Part shown: positions 36,401 to 44,668 of the stretch, piece by piece | How positions within the stretch are numbered: position 1 is the stretch's first letter | Layout of the letters: each line of letters begins with the position of its first letter | Origin: Minwuia sp. | GTDB taxonomy: Bacteria > Pseudomonadota > Alphaproteobacteria > Minwuiales > Minwuiaceae | Direction of reading: 5' to 3' | Length of the DNA stretch: 64,000 nt | Assembly: GCA_029210175.1 (NCBI GenBank) | Contig: JARGPL010000009.1 | Coordinates: 1 to 64,000 of the forward strand | Notes under the pieces: generated by a model | Databases searched by the model: none | The model's input: only the letters and a program-made list of their open reading frames with translations | What the model was told of the DNA's origin: nothing | Position numbers and translations under genes: made by a program

Positions 36401-36663
36401 AAACCCGTGAAGTGCTGGGTATCGTGATCATCGGCGGGATCGGCTTCTCCACCGTGTTGTCACTGTTTGTCGTGCCGGTATTCTACCTGCTGCTGGCGCG
36501 TTTCACCAAACCGGCGGGCCATATCGAGCGGCGGTTGCGACGGATGGAGACTGATGACGTGCTGAACGCCGAAGCCCAGGCTCAGGCCGAGGCTCACGCA
36601 AAGGCTCAGAAGGCAGCCCAGCCGGCGCCGGCCGACCCGACGCCCGCACCGGCAGGCGACTGA
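33460..36663 (+). CDS. RND multidrug efflux pump, inner-membrane subunit (HAE1 type)
   Basis: This 1067-residue transporter has the AcrB-like repeat architecture: N-terminal IKRPVFATVLSLVLMIFGMF, two large periplasmic loops and twelve membrane helices. The proton-relay Asp pair lies in LAIGLVVDDAIVVLENIHRR (near residue 400), and GLTAKNAILIVEFANQLRDEG is in the second half. It exports hydrophobic compounds using the proton gradient. The C-terminus carries an Ala/Gln/Pro-rich cytoplasmic tail of about 40 residues. It works with the adaptor encoded upstream. Confidence 0.94.
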   Translation: MVLSDVAIKRPVFATVLSLVLMIFGMFAYQGMTIREYPDIDAPIVSVNTIWRGASPEIIESQITQVLEDEVAGIGGVKKISSTSQEGSSAISVEFNLSRDIDDAANDVRDRVSRAINRLPDEADPPRVAKTEADARAMMWLVLTSDRMNALELTDYAERQIMDRFSVVDGVARVRTGGGKRYAMRIWLRKGDLAARGLTVSDVESALRQQNIELPSGRIESVEREFAVKSRTALRSVEEFRNIVIAERDDYFIRLSEIADVELGAEDERTKFRANGQTAIGIGIIRQSKSNTLAVAEGVRAELANVVPALPVGMDLVVSYDQAVFVEESIKEVYRALGIAMALVVLVIFIFLRSIWATIIPALAIPVSILSAFIVLGALDYSINVLTLLALVLAIGLVVDDAIVVLENIHRRIENGEPPLLAATRGARQIAFAVIATTVVLVAVFVPISFLDGNVGRLFREFGIAVATAVIFSSFVALTLTPMLCSKLLRPQSQSGALGRGTERIFAGMSSGYGWLLQRALSVPLIVVALAIAVSALAYLLLLALPNELAPREDRGVIFVSVSAPEGSSLEYTDRYTREVETALQPYVDNGQAEQTLIILAPGFGGRPGDVNAAFGIVRLKDWDQRDVSQGEVIGQIFPRMLSIPGIKAFAFGRPPLGQRFSRTPVQVVIGGPSYEELDRWADLLLDEARTNPGLLNADKDFDQTVPELRVNINRDRAATLGVKVDEIGRTLETMLGERRVTNLERGGKQYPVILRAQQSDRATPQDLQNMYVKSDTTGQLVPLSNLVTLSEGATAGSLKRTDRLRSITITAALAEGYTLGEGLKFLEDAARRTLPSDARISFAGESEEFRSSTGALYFTFAMAIVIVFLALAAQFESFVHPFVILTAVPLAVTGALGALIIAGLSINVYSQIGIVMLIGLTAKNAILIVEFANQLRDEGKTVPEAVLEAAKIRLRPILMTTISTALGALPLAMASGAGGETREVLGIVIIGGIGFSTVLSLFVVPVFYLLLARFTKPAGHIERRLRRMETDDVLNAEAQAQAEAHAKAQKAAQPAPADPTPAPAGD

Positions 36664-36713
36664 CAGCGAACCTGACCGACAATGATTGAACGCCCGGGGA
36701 GGGGCAGGGAACA

Positions 36714-37265
36714 ATGACGCGCATCTATCTGGTACGGCATGGCAAGGCAGCGGCAGCCTTTGACGAGGATCATGATCCGCCGCTGGACAAGGCGGGTATT
36801 CGTCAGGCGCTGGCCATGGCCGACACGCTCGGCCCGCTCGGTCCCTTGCCGCTGGTCACCAGCCCGATGCGTCGGACCCGCGAAACCGTTTCTGCGCTGG
36901 AAGCCGTCTGGGGATCTCCGGCCCGTATCGACCGGCGTGTCACGGAAGTGCCCAGCCCGACCGAGGACCTGGGCGCGCGGCGCACCTGGCTGACTGGTAT
37001 CATGGCAGGCCGCTGGTCCGATGACGCCGCTGCGCATCTTGCAGGCTGGCGTTCCAACCTGTTGGCAGCCATCGAAGAACTGGAAACCGACACCGTGATC
37101 TCCACCCATTTCGTGGCGATCAACACCATTGTCGGCCTGCTGACCGACGACGATCGTGTCACCATCTTCCGCCCGGACAATTGCTCCATCACCTGCCTGG
37201 AACGGCGTGACGGCAAGCTTGTGGTGGCAGAGAAGGGGCGCGAAGTGGAGACGGAGGTTCTCTGA
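36714..37265 (+). CDS. Histidine phosphatase-family protein (SixA/phosphoglycerate mutase-like)
   Basis: This 183-residue protein has the catalytic RHG motif at residues 8-10 (IYLVRHGKAA), an SPMRRTRET segment that supplies a second arginine, and the second histidine in VISTHFVAIN. These form the phospho-histidine pocket of the superfamily. Substrate cannot be inferred. It lies 50 bases after the RND pump and its stop shares one base with the next start (TGATG). Confidence 0.88.
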   Translation: MTRIYLVRHGKAAAAFDEDHDPPLDKAGIRQALAMADTLGPLGPLPLVTSPMRRTRETVSALEAVWGSPARIDRRVTEVPSPTEDLGARRTWLTGIMAGRWSDDAAAHLAGWRSNLLAAIEELETDTVISTHFVAINTIVGLLTDDDRVTIFRPDNCSITCLERRDGKLVVAEKGREVETEVL

Positions 37266-37642
37266 TGCGTCTGGATCACGTCAACGTCCGGTCCCGCGAT
37301 CTGGAGGGCATGCGGGCCTTCTTCGAGACCGTTGTCGGACTGACTGTCGGCGATCGCCCGGACTTCGACTTTCCCGGATACTGGCTCTATGGCGCGGCAC
37401 CGGGGGAGGCGATCGTGCATCTGGTGGGTATCGCCGATGATGGGCAGACGCCGGAACCCGGCCCTGTCGATCACCCTGTCGATCATTTCGCCTTTCGCGG
37501 TGGTGACTACGACAGCCAGGTTGCCGCTATCCGAAAGGCAGGCCTGAAATCACGCGAGGTCACGGTGCCGGGCCGCCCGGTGCGTCAGGTCTTCGTGAAG
37601 GGGCCGGAGAGCGTCACCGTGGAGCTGCAGTTTCCCGCCTGA
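37265..37642 (+). CDS. VOC-family (glyoxalase/dioxygenase-like) protein
   Basis: This 125-residue single vicinal-oxygen-chelate domain starts MRLDHVNVRSRDLEGMRAFF, includes HPVDHFAFRGGDYD and ends VFVKGPESVTVELQFP. His5, the second His in DHFAF and the Glu near the end are the usual metal ligands. It overlaps the phosphatase stop by one base and is translationally coupled to it. Specific reaction unknown. Confidence 0.85.
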   Translation: MRLDHVNVRSRDLEGMRAFFETVVGLTVGDRPDFDFPGYWLYGAAPGEAIVHLVGIADDGQTPEPGPVDHPVDHFAFRGGDYDSQVAAIRKAGLKSREVTVPGRPVRQVFVKGPESVTVELQFPA

Positions 37643-37645
37643 GCA

Positions 37646-37671
37646 GGATCGCTGGCGCGCGCCAGCGATCC
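37646..37671. terminator. Perfect 26-base palindrome between convergent genes, likely bidirectional terminator
   Basis: The 13 bases GGATCGCTGGCGC at 37646-37658 are followed immediately by their exact reverse complement to 37671. The palindrome sits 3 bases after the VOC stop and 20 bases before the livF stop. It would form a very stable hairpin in either transcript. No T-run follows on either side, so termination may be imperfect or Rho-assisted; it might alternatively be a protein-binding site. Confidence 0.55.
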
Positions 37672-37691
37672 GCCGTCGGCACCAGCTTTGA

Positions 37692-38486
37692 TCAGCCGAG
37701 CCAGCGCTTGCGGCGGCGGTAATGCTTCACATCGCGGAACGACTTCTTGCCGCCGCCTTCGCCGATGCCGAGGTAGAATTCCTGGATGTCGGAGTTGGAA
37801 ATCAGCTCCTTCGCAGGGCCTTCCATGACGATGGAGCCGTTTTCCATGACATAGCCATGGTCGGCAATCGACAGCGCGAGGTTGGCGTTCTGCTCCACCA
37901 GCAGGATCGTCACGTCAGCTTCCTTGCGCATGCGCTGGATGATGCCGAAGATCTCCTCGATGATCATTGGTGCCAGGCCGAGCGACGGCTCATCCAGCAT
38001 GATCATCTTCGGGTTCGACATCAGCGCGCGACCAATGGCCAGCATCTGCTGCTCGCCACCGGACAGGTAACCCGCCTGGCCCTTGCGCCGTTCCTTCAGC
38101 CGCGGGAAAAACGTGTAGACCTGATCGATCATGTCGCGGACTTCGCCCATGTTCGGGACGATGTGCGCCCCGGCAAGCAGATTGTCCTCGATACTGAGAT
38201 GGGTGAAGACGCGACGGCCTTCGAAGACCTGCACCACGCCCTTCTGCACCGTCTCATGCGGAGCCAGCGTGTCGATGCGTTCGCCATCGAATTCGATGGA
38301 GCCACGGGTAATGGAACCGCGCTCCGGCTTCAGAAGCCCCGAAATGGACTTCAGTGTCGTTGTCTTGCCCGCACCATTCGCACCCAGAATGGTCGTGATC
38401 GACTGCGGTTTCACGTCGATGGAGATGCCTTTGAGCACCAGCACGACGTTGTTGTAGATCACTTCGATATTATTGATGGCGAGCAT
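37692..38486 (-). CDS. livF: LIV-type ABC transporter ATP-binding protein LivF
   Basis: This 264-residue ATPase has Walker A GANGAGKT, signature YLSGGEQQMLAIGRAL and Walker B MIMLDEPSLGLAPM, all typical of the branched-chain amino acid (HAAT) transporters. The C-terminus has a short basic extension (HYRRRKRWLG). It is the last gene of the operon that starts with livG at 44601. The real substrate could be an aromatic or carboxylic acid given the embedded CoA ligase. Confidence 0.93.
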   Translation of the reverse strand: MLAINNIEVIYNNVVLVLKGISIDVKPQSITTILGANGAGKTTTLKSISGLLKPERGSITRGSIEFDGERIDTLAPHETVQKGVVQVFEGRRVFTHLSIEDNLLAGAHIVPNMGEVRDMIDQVYTFFPRLKERRKGQAGYLSGGEQQMLAIGRALMSNPKMIMLDEPSLGLAPMIIEEIFGIIQRMRKEADVTILLVEQNANLALSIADHGYVMENGSIVMEGPAKELISNSDIQEFYLGIGEGGGKKSFRDVKHYRRRKRWLG

Positions 38487-38571
38487 GACAGCCTCTGAAA
38501 AAAGGGATCAAGAGCCGGGTCGGCTGGCAGGACCATGGTCCCGAGCCGACCCGGCAAATGTTCAGTCAGTA

Positions 38572-39807
38572 TCAGTTCTTCTTCGCGGATTCTTCCTTGA
38601 TCATCTCGAAGACGACATCGCGATAGCCCTTGAACCAATCGGTTGCAGGCGCGAAGCCGTCCTTGGTGACCTTGAAGACACGGACCCAACCGCCACCTTC
38701 GTGGTCACCACCAGCAAGATTCAGCGGCGGCAGCAGCCCACCAAGCGAGAAATCCTTGATCTTGCGGAAACCGTCACGGACCTGGGTTCCGGTCACGTCG
38801 GCCTCGCCGCCATTGATTTCAACGGCATGGGTCAGGGCTTCGACATGCAGGGCAGCGATCAGGATTCCGCGATTGTAGAACACCGTGGACGACATGCTGG
38901 TGCGCGGTTCCCTGCCCTGAGCCTTGAACATGGCCCTGATATCGCGACGCACCTGAAAGTCATCACCGACGCCAGCGAACTGGAGGCCGGAATAACCCAG
39001 AGCAGCTTCGTTGCCACCAGCGGCATCGACATCAGCTTCAGACGCTCCCCAAACGAAGGACACAACCTTCTCGAGAGGGAAACCCGCGCGCGTCAGTGCG
39101 TTGATCTGAACGGACGGTGCACGACCGAACAGATGGCTGATGACGAAATCGGCCCGGTAGCGGCGGGCGATATCACGGGCCTGATTGTCCATCTCGATAC
39201 CAGGTGCAGGTACCGGAAATTCGTTCAGGGTGAAGCCTTCCATCTCGGAGAGCTTCCGCAGCACCGGCAGACCTTCACGTCCTGCGGGATTATCATAGAA
39301 CAGATAAGCGATCTTCTTGCCCTTCAGGCCGCCCATCTGCTGCTTGGCATACTCGACCGAAGCGCCGGCCTGCGACCAGTAGCTGGCAGCCGCCGGAAAC
39401 AGGTATGGGAAAGCCGCACCGTCTGCCGCCGCAGCAGTTCCGAAACCAGGCGTGGTCCCAGGGGTCTTGTCCTTCTCGAGATCAGCCGTCAGGGCCTGGG
39501 TGATCGGCGTGCCGAAGAGGCCGACCAGTACCGCGCCTTCCGACTTGAGCCGCTGATAGCCCTCTACTGCGGGCGGGACCTTGTATTGATTGTCGATTCC
39601 AATCAAGCGGATGGTATGGCCGCCAACGCCGCCTTGCGAATTGACCAGATCAATGTAGTCGCGCACTCCGTCACCAAGAGGGTTGCCAACGTTCGCGAGC
39701 GGACCGGTGCGGTCCGTCATCTGGCCGATGACGATCTCCCCGGCATGGGCAGCAGTCATGGCGGCGAGCCCACCAACCACTGCGATGGATGTCAAAATCT
39801 TCTTCAT
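38572..39807 (-). CDS. LIV-type ABC transporter substrate-binding protein
   Basis: This 411-residue periplasmic protein has a Sec signal (MKKILTSIAVVGGLAAMTAAHA, cleaved before GEIVIGQM). The type-I binding fold follows, with TGPLANVGNPLGDGVRDYID and the hinge segments YLFYDNPAGREG and VSFVWGASEADVDAAGG. A GGGAGG ribosome binding site precedes the ATG. It sits between livM and livF. Such proteins bind branched-chain or other hydrophobic amino acids, amides, or aromatic acids. Confidence 0.92.
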   Translation of the reverse strand: MKKILTSIAVVGGLAAMTAAHAGEIVIGQMTDRTGPLANVGNPLGDGVRDYIDLVNSQGGVGGHTIRLIGIDNQYKVPPAVEGYQRLKSEGAVLVGLFGTPITQALTADLEKDKTPGTTPGFGTAAAADGAAFPYLFPAAASYWSQAGASVEYAKQQMGGLKGKKIAYLFYDNPAGREGLPVLRKLSEMEGFTLNEFPVPAPGIEMDNQARDIARRYRADFVISHLFGRAPSVQINALTRAGFPLEKVVSFVWGASEADVDAAGGNEAALGYSGLQFAGVGDDFQVRRDIRAMFKAQGREPRTSMSSTVFYNRGILIAALHVEALTHAVEINGGEADVTGTQVRDGFRKIKDFSLGGLLPPLNLAGGDHEGGGWVRVFKVTKDGFAPATDWFKGYRDVVFEMIKEESAKKN

Positions 39808-39868
39808 GGATAGTTCCTCCCTGTTTTTTCGCGCCCCGTCATCCTGCTGATAGAGGCTTGGCGACAGT

Positions 39869-40939
39869 CTAGTACGAAAATGGCCAGACCCGGAAATAAC
39901 TCCGGATGTTGAGCCACAGACGATTCAGTCCTTCCGGTTCCACGACCAGGAAGAACATGATCAACCCACCGAACAGGATCAGCCGCATGTGCGACTTGAT
40001 CCCGGAAAGAGAGCCGGCGTCGGCAATCAGGTACGGACCCAGCGACGACATGATCAGGTCGATGGTGATAGGCAGCAAGGTGACAAACGTGGCCCCGAAT
40101 ATGGCACCCAGCACGGACCCCATGCCGCCGATGATCACCATGGCCAGATAATCGATCGAGACGACCAGGGGAAAGAACTCGTTGTTCGCGACACCGGAAT
40201 AGTAGGTGTAGAGAACTCCAGCGACCCCGGCATAGAAAGAGGAAATTGCGAAGGCCATCAGCTTGTAGCGGCGGACGTTGATCCCCAGGATCTCGGCGGC
40301 GATGTCCTGATCGCGGATGGCGATGAAGGCCCGGCCAACGCGGCTGCGGGCGATGTTCAGTGCCACCACGATGGCAATGACCACCGTCACGAGAATGAAC
40401 AGATACAATTCCCGTTGGGTGTCCAGCACGACGCCGAAGATGCTGGGCCGCGGGACCTGAATTGACGCCTGAAAACCGCCTGATATGGCCGGCGTATGGA
40501 CAATGAACCAGTCGATGATGAACTGCGCCGCCAAGGTCGAGATGGCGAGATACAGGCCCTTGATCCGGACAGACGGAAAGCCCACGACAATGCCGATGGC
40601 CGCCGCCATCAGGCCACCCGATGGCAGCGTGATCCAGAACGGCAGGTCAAAACGGGTCGCCAGATTGGCTGCTGTGTAGGCCCCAACGGACATGAAGGCC
40701 GCGTGCCCGATGGAGATCTGGCCGGTCAGACCCACCAGGATGTTCAGGCCCAGCGCGCCAACGACGGCGATTCCGACCAGATTGAGGATGGTCAGGTAAT
40801 AGCTGCTGACCAGCAACGGCGCGACAACGAAGAACAGCACAGCAAACCCGGCCACTGCCCACTTCGCAACAGGCAAGGGATAGAGTGCCGAGTCGCTGGC
40901 ATAGCTGGTCTTGTAATATCCACTTTCACGATGAAACAT
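39869..40939 (-). CDS. livM: LIV-type ABC transporter permease LivM
   Basis: This 356-residue membrane protein has about nine helices and HAAT permease blocks: LGLNILVGLTGQISIGHAAFM, and the cytoplasmic coupling segment IAIRDQDIAAEILGINVRRYKLMAFA. VVIIGGMGSVLGAIFGA-like residues also appear near the end. It partners with LivH, whose stop lies four bases upstream. Confidence 0.93.
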   Translation of the reverse strand: MFHRESGYYKTSYASDSALYPLPVAKWAVAGFAVLFFVVAPLLVSSYYLTILNLVGIAVVGALGLNILVGLTGQISIGHAAFMSVGAYTAANLATRFDLPFWITLPSGGLMAAAIGIVVGFPSVRIKGLYLAISTLAAQFIIDWFIVHTPAISGGFQASIQVPRPSIFGVVLDTQRELYLFILVTVVIAIVVALNIARSRVGRAFIAIRDQDIAAEILGINVRRYKLMAFAISSFYAGVAGVLYTYYSGVANNEFFPLVVSIDYLAMVIIGGMGSVLGAIFGATFVTLLPITIDLIMSSLGPYLIADAGSLSGIKSHMRLILFGGLIMFFLVVEPEGLNRLWLNIRSYFRVWPFSY

Positions 40940-40943
40940 GGCC

Positions 40944-41879
40944 TCAGACCCTTTCGATGATGACTTTGCCGAACAGGCCGTAGGGCTTGAAGAAGAGCAC
41001 CACGATCATCAGCAGATAAGGCAGGAAGTCCTTGGTGCCGCCCCCTTCGAAGGGGAAGAATTCGCGGAACCAGGGCTGAGTCATTGCCGGGTCGATGTAG
41101 GTGCCGCCCCAGGCTTCGACAACGCCGACGATGACGCCACCGACAATGGCACCGGGGATGCTTTCGAGACCGCCCAGGATAACCACCGGGAAAACCTTCA
41201 GTCCGACCACTGCCAGCGTGTTGTCGACACCGATGGCACTGCCCCAGAGCAGGCCGCCCAGAACCGCGACGACACCGGCCATGGACCAGGCCAGCACGAA
41301 GTAACGCTCCACATTGATACCCATGGCCATGGAGACCTGATGGTTGTCGGCCACGGCGCGCAGGGCAACGCCCTTGCGCGATTTCATGAAGAACCAGGAG
41401 AATGCGGCGAAGAAGGTGATGGCCACCGCGCCACCGACCACGTTGATGGGGGTCAGGTAGACATCACCGATGATGATGGGTTCATTCGGGATGCCCAGAT
41501 CCAGCGCCCGGGTCGTTGCCCCGAAGATCATCGGGAACAGACCTTCCAGAAAAGCCGCAAGTCCGATCGTCGCCATGATGATCGACACGACAGGCCGACC
41601 GATCATGGGTCTGAGAACGATGCGTTCCAGCATGACGTTGAAGAGGATCATGAAAACGAGGGCGATAATGGCACCCAGGAAGACCGGGACACCATAGTCA
41701 GCAGCAAGTGCCGCCACCATGACGCCGGAGATCATGACGAACTGTCCCTGGGCGAAGTTGATGGCATCGGTCGATTTGTAGATCAGCACGAAACCCAGGG
41801 CGATCAGGGCATACATCAGCCCGATAAGCGCCCCGTTGATCGTGGTCTCCACGAAATACCAGACGGCGAACATATCCAT
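40944..41879 (-). CDS. livH: LIV-type ABC transporter permease LivH
   Basis: This 311-residue permease has ETTINGALIGLMYALIALGF at the N-terminus and the LivH signature FAQGQFVMISGVMVAALAAD. A coupling segment follows (LRAVADNHQVSMAMGINVERY), then VVILGGLESIPGAIVGGV. The ATG at 41879 is eight bases after GAGGGGGAA; a TTG two codons earlier is too close to that site. It lies 14 bases after the acyl-CoA ligase stop. Confidence 0.93.
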   Translation of the reverse strand: MDMFAVWYFVETTINGALIGLMYALIALGFVLIYKSTDAINFAQGQFVMISGVMVAALAADYGVPVFLGAIIALVFMILFNVMLERIVLRPMIGRPVVSIIMATIGLAAFLEGLFPMIFGATTRALDLGIPNEPIIIGDVYLTPINVVGGAVAITFFAAFSWFFMKSRKGVALRAVADNHQVSMAMGINVERYFVLAWSMAGVVAVLGGLLWGSAIGVDNTLAVVGLKVFPVVILGGLESIPGAIVGGVIVGVVEAWGGTYIDPAMTQPWFREFFPFEGGGTKDFLPYLLMIVVLFFKPYGLFGKVIIERV

Positions 41880-41893
41880 GGTCAAATTCCCCC

Positions 41894-43792
41894 TCAGGCC
41901 GCTTCAAGAATGGTCAGGCGCGTATCCAGCATGGATTTGCGACCATCCTCGAACGTGACTTCCGTTGCCAGTTCGACCTCCACCCCGCCGCTGTAGAATG
42001 CATCGATCACTGGTGCGTACTTTTCCGCGATGTAGCCGCGACGCAGCTTGCGTGTGCGCGTGACCTCCGCATCATCTGCATCAAGATCCTTGGCGAGCAG
42101 CAGGAAACGCTTGATCCGGCTGACTTCGGGCAGGGACGGGTTGATGCGGTTGATCTCTTCCAGAATCAGGTCACGAACTTCCTGCTTGTGCGTCAGGTCC
42201 ATGTAGTTGGTGTAGGCCAGACCCAGTTTCTCGGCCCAGTTCCCCACCGTGTTCATGTCGATGGCGATCATGGCGCAGACGTATGGCTTGTCATGGCCGA
42301 ACGACACGGCTTCCGAGATGTAGGGGCTGAACTTCAGCTTGTTTTCGACGAACTGAGGCGCGAACGGCGTACCGTCCACCAGCTTGCCCACGTCCTTGGC
42401 CCGGTCGATGATGGTCAACTCGCCACTGCTTTCCAGAATGCCGGCATCGCCGGTACGGAACCAGCCATCCTCCGTGATGGCCTCCCGCGTGGCGTCGTCG
42501 TTCTTGTAGTACCCCTGGAAAACACCGCCGCTCTTGATCAATACCTCGCCATTCTCCGCGATCATCACGTCGATCCCGTCGCAGGGCTTGCCCACATGAT
42601 CGGGGGACGCATCTCCGTCGCTCTGCAGTGTCACCAGGCCGGTGACTTCCGTGGAGCCGTAGACCTGTTTCAGGTTGATGCCCATCGCGCGGAAGAACCG
42701 GAACGAATCCGGCCCCAGCGGCGCGCCACCGACATAGACCCAGCGGGCACGGCCAAAGCCGTACTGGTCGCGGATCGGGCCATAGACCAGGATCTCGCCC
42801 AGCCCCTGCATCAGCTTCAGGCCAAGGGAGACGTCCTTGCCTTCGGCCTTGCGGTTCTCGATCTCCACCGCCGCGTTCTTGAAGGTCCGGTATACCCAGC
42901 GTTTCAGGCCGGACGCATCGTTGGCCTTCACTTGGATCTCCGAAAGGATCATTTCCAGACTGCGCGGGGCGGCCACAAATCCCGTCGGCCCCAGTTCGCG
43001 ACCGTCACGACGGAACGTTTCCGGTGATTCCGGGCAATTCGTGGCGCAGCCGGACAGCAGGCTGACCATCGTGCCGTACAATGCCTCGCCAACCCAGGCG
43101 AGAGGCAGGTACGACAGCAGATCGTCCGATTCACGCACATCCTCACTTGCCAGGAAGGCCCTGGCTGATTCCACCAGGTTGCTGTGCGACAGCATGACCC
43201 CCTTCGGATTGCCAGTGGTGCCGGAGGTATAGACCATGAAAGCAATGTCGGTCGGCTTTACCTGCGCCACGGCGTCGGCGAAAGCCGTCGGATTGGCCTT
43301 GCCATGGGCGACACCGCTCGCCTGCACATCCTCGAAGCTGTGGATCATGTCGTCGTCGATTTCCGCGACGCCACGCGGATCATCGTAGATCAGCATTTCG
43401 AGGCCGGTCAGCCCGTCGCGAAGGGAAAGCACCTTGTCGACCTGTTCCTGATCTTCGGCGACGATCACCTTCACATCGGCATTGTTCAGAACATACTGCA
43501 ACTCGGTCGCGATGGCGTCCTGATAGACCGGAACCGCGGTCCCGCCGAGACTGATCGCGGCGAGTTCCGCCCAATAGAGGCGCGGTCGATTGTTGCCTGC
43601 CACGCACAGCTTGTCGCCCGGGCCAAAGCCGTGCGTTGCCAGCCCCATGGCAAAGTCGCGGACGTTCTGGGCGTAATCGGCCCAGCTGTATGTCCGCCAG
43701 ATGCCCAGGTCCTTTTCCCGGATCGCGGGCGTCCTGGGACGATTGCGTTCATTCTCAAGTAACAGCGCGCCAAGGGTGTCGGTATTGGCCAT
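41894..43792 (-). CDS. Long-chain acyl-CoA ligase / AMP-binding protein embedded in the liv operon
   Basis: This 632-residue adenylate-forming enzyme has the P-loop YTSGTTGNPKGVMLSHSN, the motif QVYGSTEVTGLVTLQS, and WFRTGDAGILESSGELTIIDRAKD. It activates a carboxylic acid as acyl-AMP and then acyl-CoA. Its place between livG and livH, in the same direction with 14-base spacing on both sides, suggests that the imported acid is activated on entry. This arrangement recurs in alpha- and betaproteobacteria. The exact acid is unknown. Confidence 0.9.
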   Translation of the reverse strand: MANTDTLGALLLENERNRPRTPAIREKDLGIWRTYSWADYAQNVRDFAMGLATHGFGPGDKLCVAGNNRPRLYWAELAAISLGGTAVPVYQDAIATELQYVLNNADVKVIVAEDQEQVDKVLSLRDGLTGLEMLIYDDPRGVAEIDDDMIHSFEDVQASGVAHGKANPTAFADAVAQVKPTDIAFMVYTSGTTGNPKGVMLSHSNLVESARAFLASEDVRESDDLLSYLPLAWVGEALYGTMVSLLSGCATNCPESPETFRRDGRELGPTGFVAAPRSLEMILSEIQVKANDASGLKRWVYRTFKNAAVEIENRKAEGKDVSLGLKLMQGLGEILVYGPIRDQYGFGRARWVYVGGAPLGPDSFRFFRAMGINLKQVYGSTEVTGLVTLQSDGDASPDHVGKPCDGIDVMIAENGEVLIKSGGVFQGYYKNDDATREAITEDGWFRTGDAGILESSGELTIIDRAKDVGKLVDGTPFAPQFVENKLKFSPYISEAVSFGHDKPYVCAMIAIDMNTVGNWAEKLGLAYTNYMDLTHKQEVRDLILEEINRINPSLPEVSRIKRFLLLAKDLDADDAEVTRTRKLRRGYIAEKYAPVIDAFYSGGVEVELATEVTFEDGRKSMLDTRLTILEAA

Positions 43793-43806
43793 GCTACGTC
43801 CCCCCT

Positions 43807-44601
43807 TCAGTGTGTGGTGCCGAGATAGGCCTTGATGACCGCCGGGTCCGCCTGAACCTCAGCCGGTGTGCCCTCCGCGATCTTCATGCCCTGGTCGAGT
43901 ACGGCGATATGGGTCGAAATATCCATGACCACGCCCATGTCGTGTTCGATCAGGATGATGGTGGTGCCGAGCTGCTCGTTCACATCCAGGATGTAACGGG
44001 CCATGTCTTCCTTTTCCTCGGCATTCATCCCGGCCATCGGCTCATCGAGCAGCAGCAGGGTGGGCTCCAGTGCCAGGGCACGGCCGAGTTCCACACGCTT
44101 CTGGAAACCGTAGGCGAGCGCGCCGGTCGACTGCTTGCGCAGATCGTTGAGCTTCAGGAAATCGATGATCTCCTCACAGCGCGCGCGGTGGCGAACCTCT
44201 TCCTTCTGGTTCGGGCCCCAGTAGAGGCATGACTTCAGAAGGTTGGTCTTCATGTGCACATGCCGACCGAGCATCAGGTTCTCCAGCACGTTCATGCCGG
44301 CGAACAACGCAATGTTCTGGAATGTCCGGGCGATACCGCGCTCCGCCCGTTCATTGGGCCGTCGCTCGGTAATGTCTTCACCCTGGAAGACGATCGAACC
44401 CGTGTTCGGCGTGTAGAAACCGCTGATCATGTTGACCAGAGACGTCTTGCCGGCACCGTTCGGCCCGATGATTGCGAAAATATCGCCTTTCGGAATGTCG
44501 ACGGAGACATCGTCCACCGCACGCACACCACCGAAATATTTTGACACACCGGTGACGCTCAGAGTCACATCACCGGCAGTCGATGCTTTTGGCATCGCCA
44601 C
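43807..44601 (-). CDS. livG: LIV-type ABC transporter ATP-binding protein LivG
   Basis: This 264-residue ATPase has Walker A GPNGAGKT, VNMISGFYTPNTGSI and the LivG-specific insertion ERGIARTFQNIALFAGMNVLEN. Walker B is LLLLDEPMAGMNAEE and the C-terminus is the usual AEVQADPAVIKAYLG. The GTG at 44601 follows GGGGAGG by five bases; the ATG two codons later is also possible. It is the first gene of the operon livG-ligase-livH-livM-SBP-livF. Confidence 0.92.
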   Translation of the reverse strand: MAMPKASTAGDVTLSVTGVSKYFGGVRAVDDVSVDIPKGDIFAIIGPNGAGKTSLVNMISGFYTPNTGSIVFQGEDITERRPNERAERGIARTFQNIALFAGMNVLENLMLGRHVHMKTNLLKSCLYWGPNQKEEVRHRARCEEIIDFLKLNDLRKQSTGALAYGFQKRVELGRALALEPTLLLLDEPMAGMNAEEKEDMARYILDVNEQLGTTIILIEHDMGVVMDISTHIAVLDQGMKIAEGTPAEVQADPAVIKAYLGTTH

Positions 44602-44650
44602 TCTGGCCTCCCCAATGACAAATGTTTCTTGTTGTTGGGGGTAGGAGACT

Positions 44651-44664
44651 ATACCAGCCGGTAT
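44651..44664. promoter_or_regulatory. Short inverted repeat upstream of the liv operon
   Basis: ATACC-agcc-GGTAT is a five-base inverted repeat with a four-base spacer, 50 bases before the livG start and just after the kinase stop. The TACC-N4-GGTA core is the same as in the operator pair at 10456-10494. It is a candidate TetR-type operator; five-base arms alone are weak evidence. Confidence 0.4.
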
Positions 44665-44668
44665 TTGT

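Noticed and set aside
38473-39813. 446-codon plus-strand frame opposite the LIV binding protein
   Set aside because: The minus-strand product has a signal peptide and family motifs; the plus-strand one has none.
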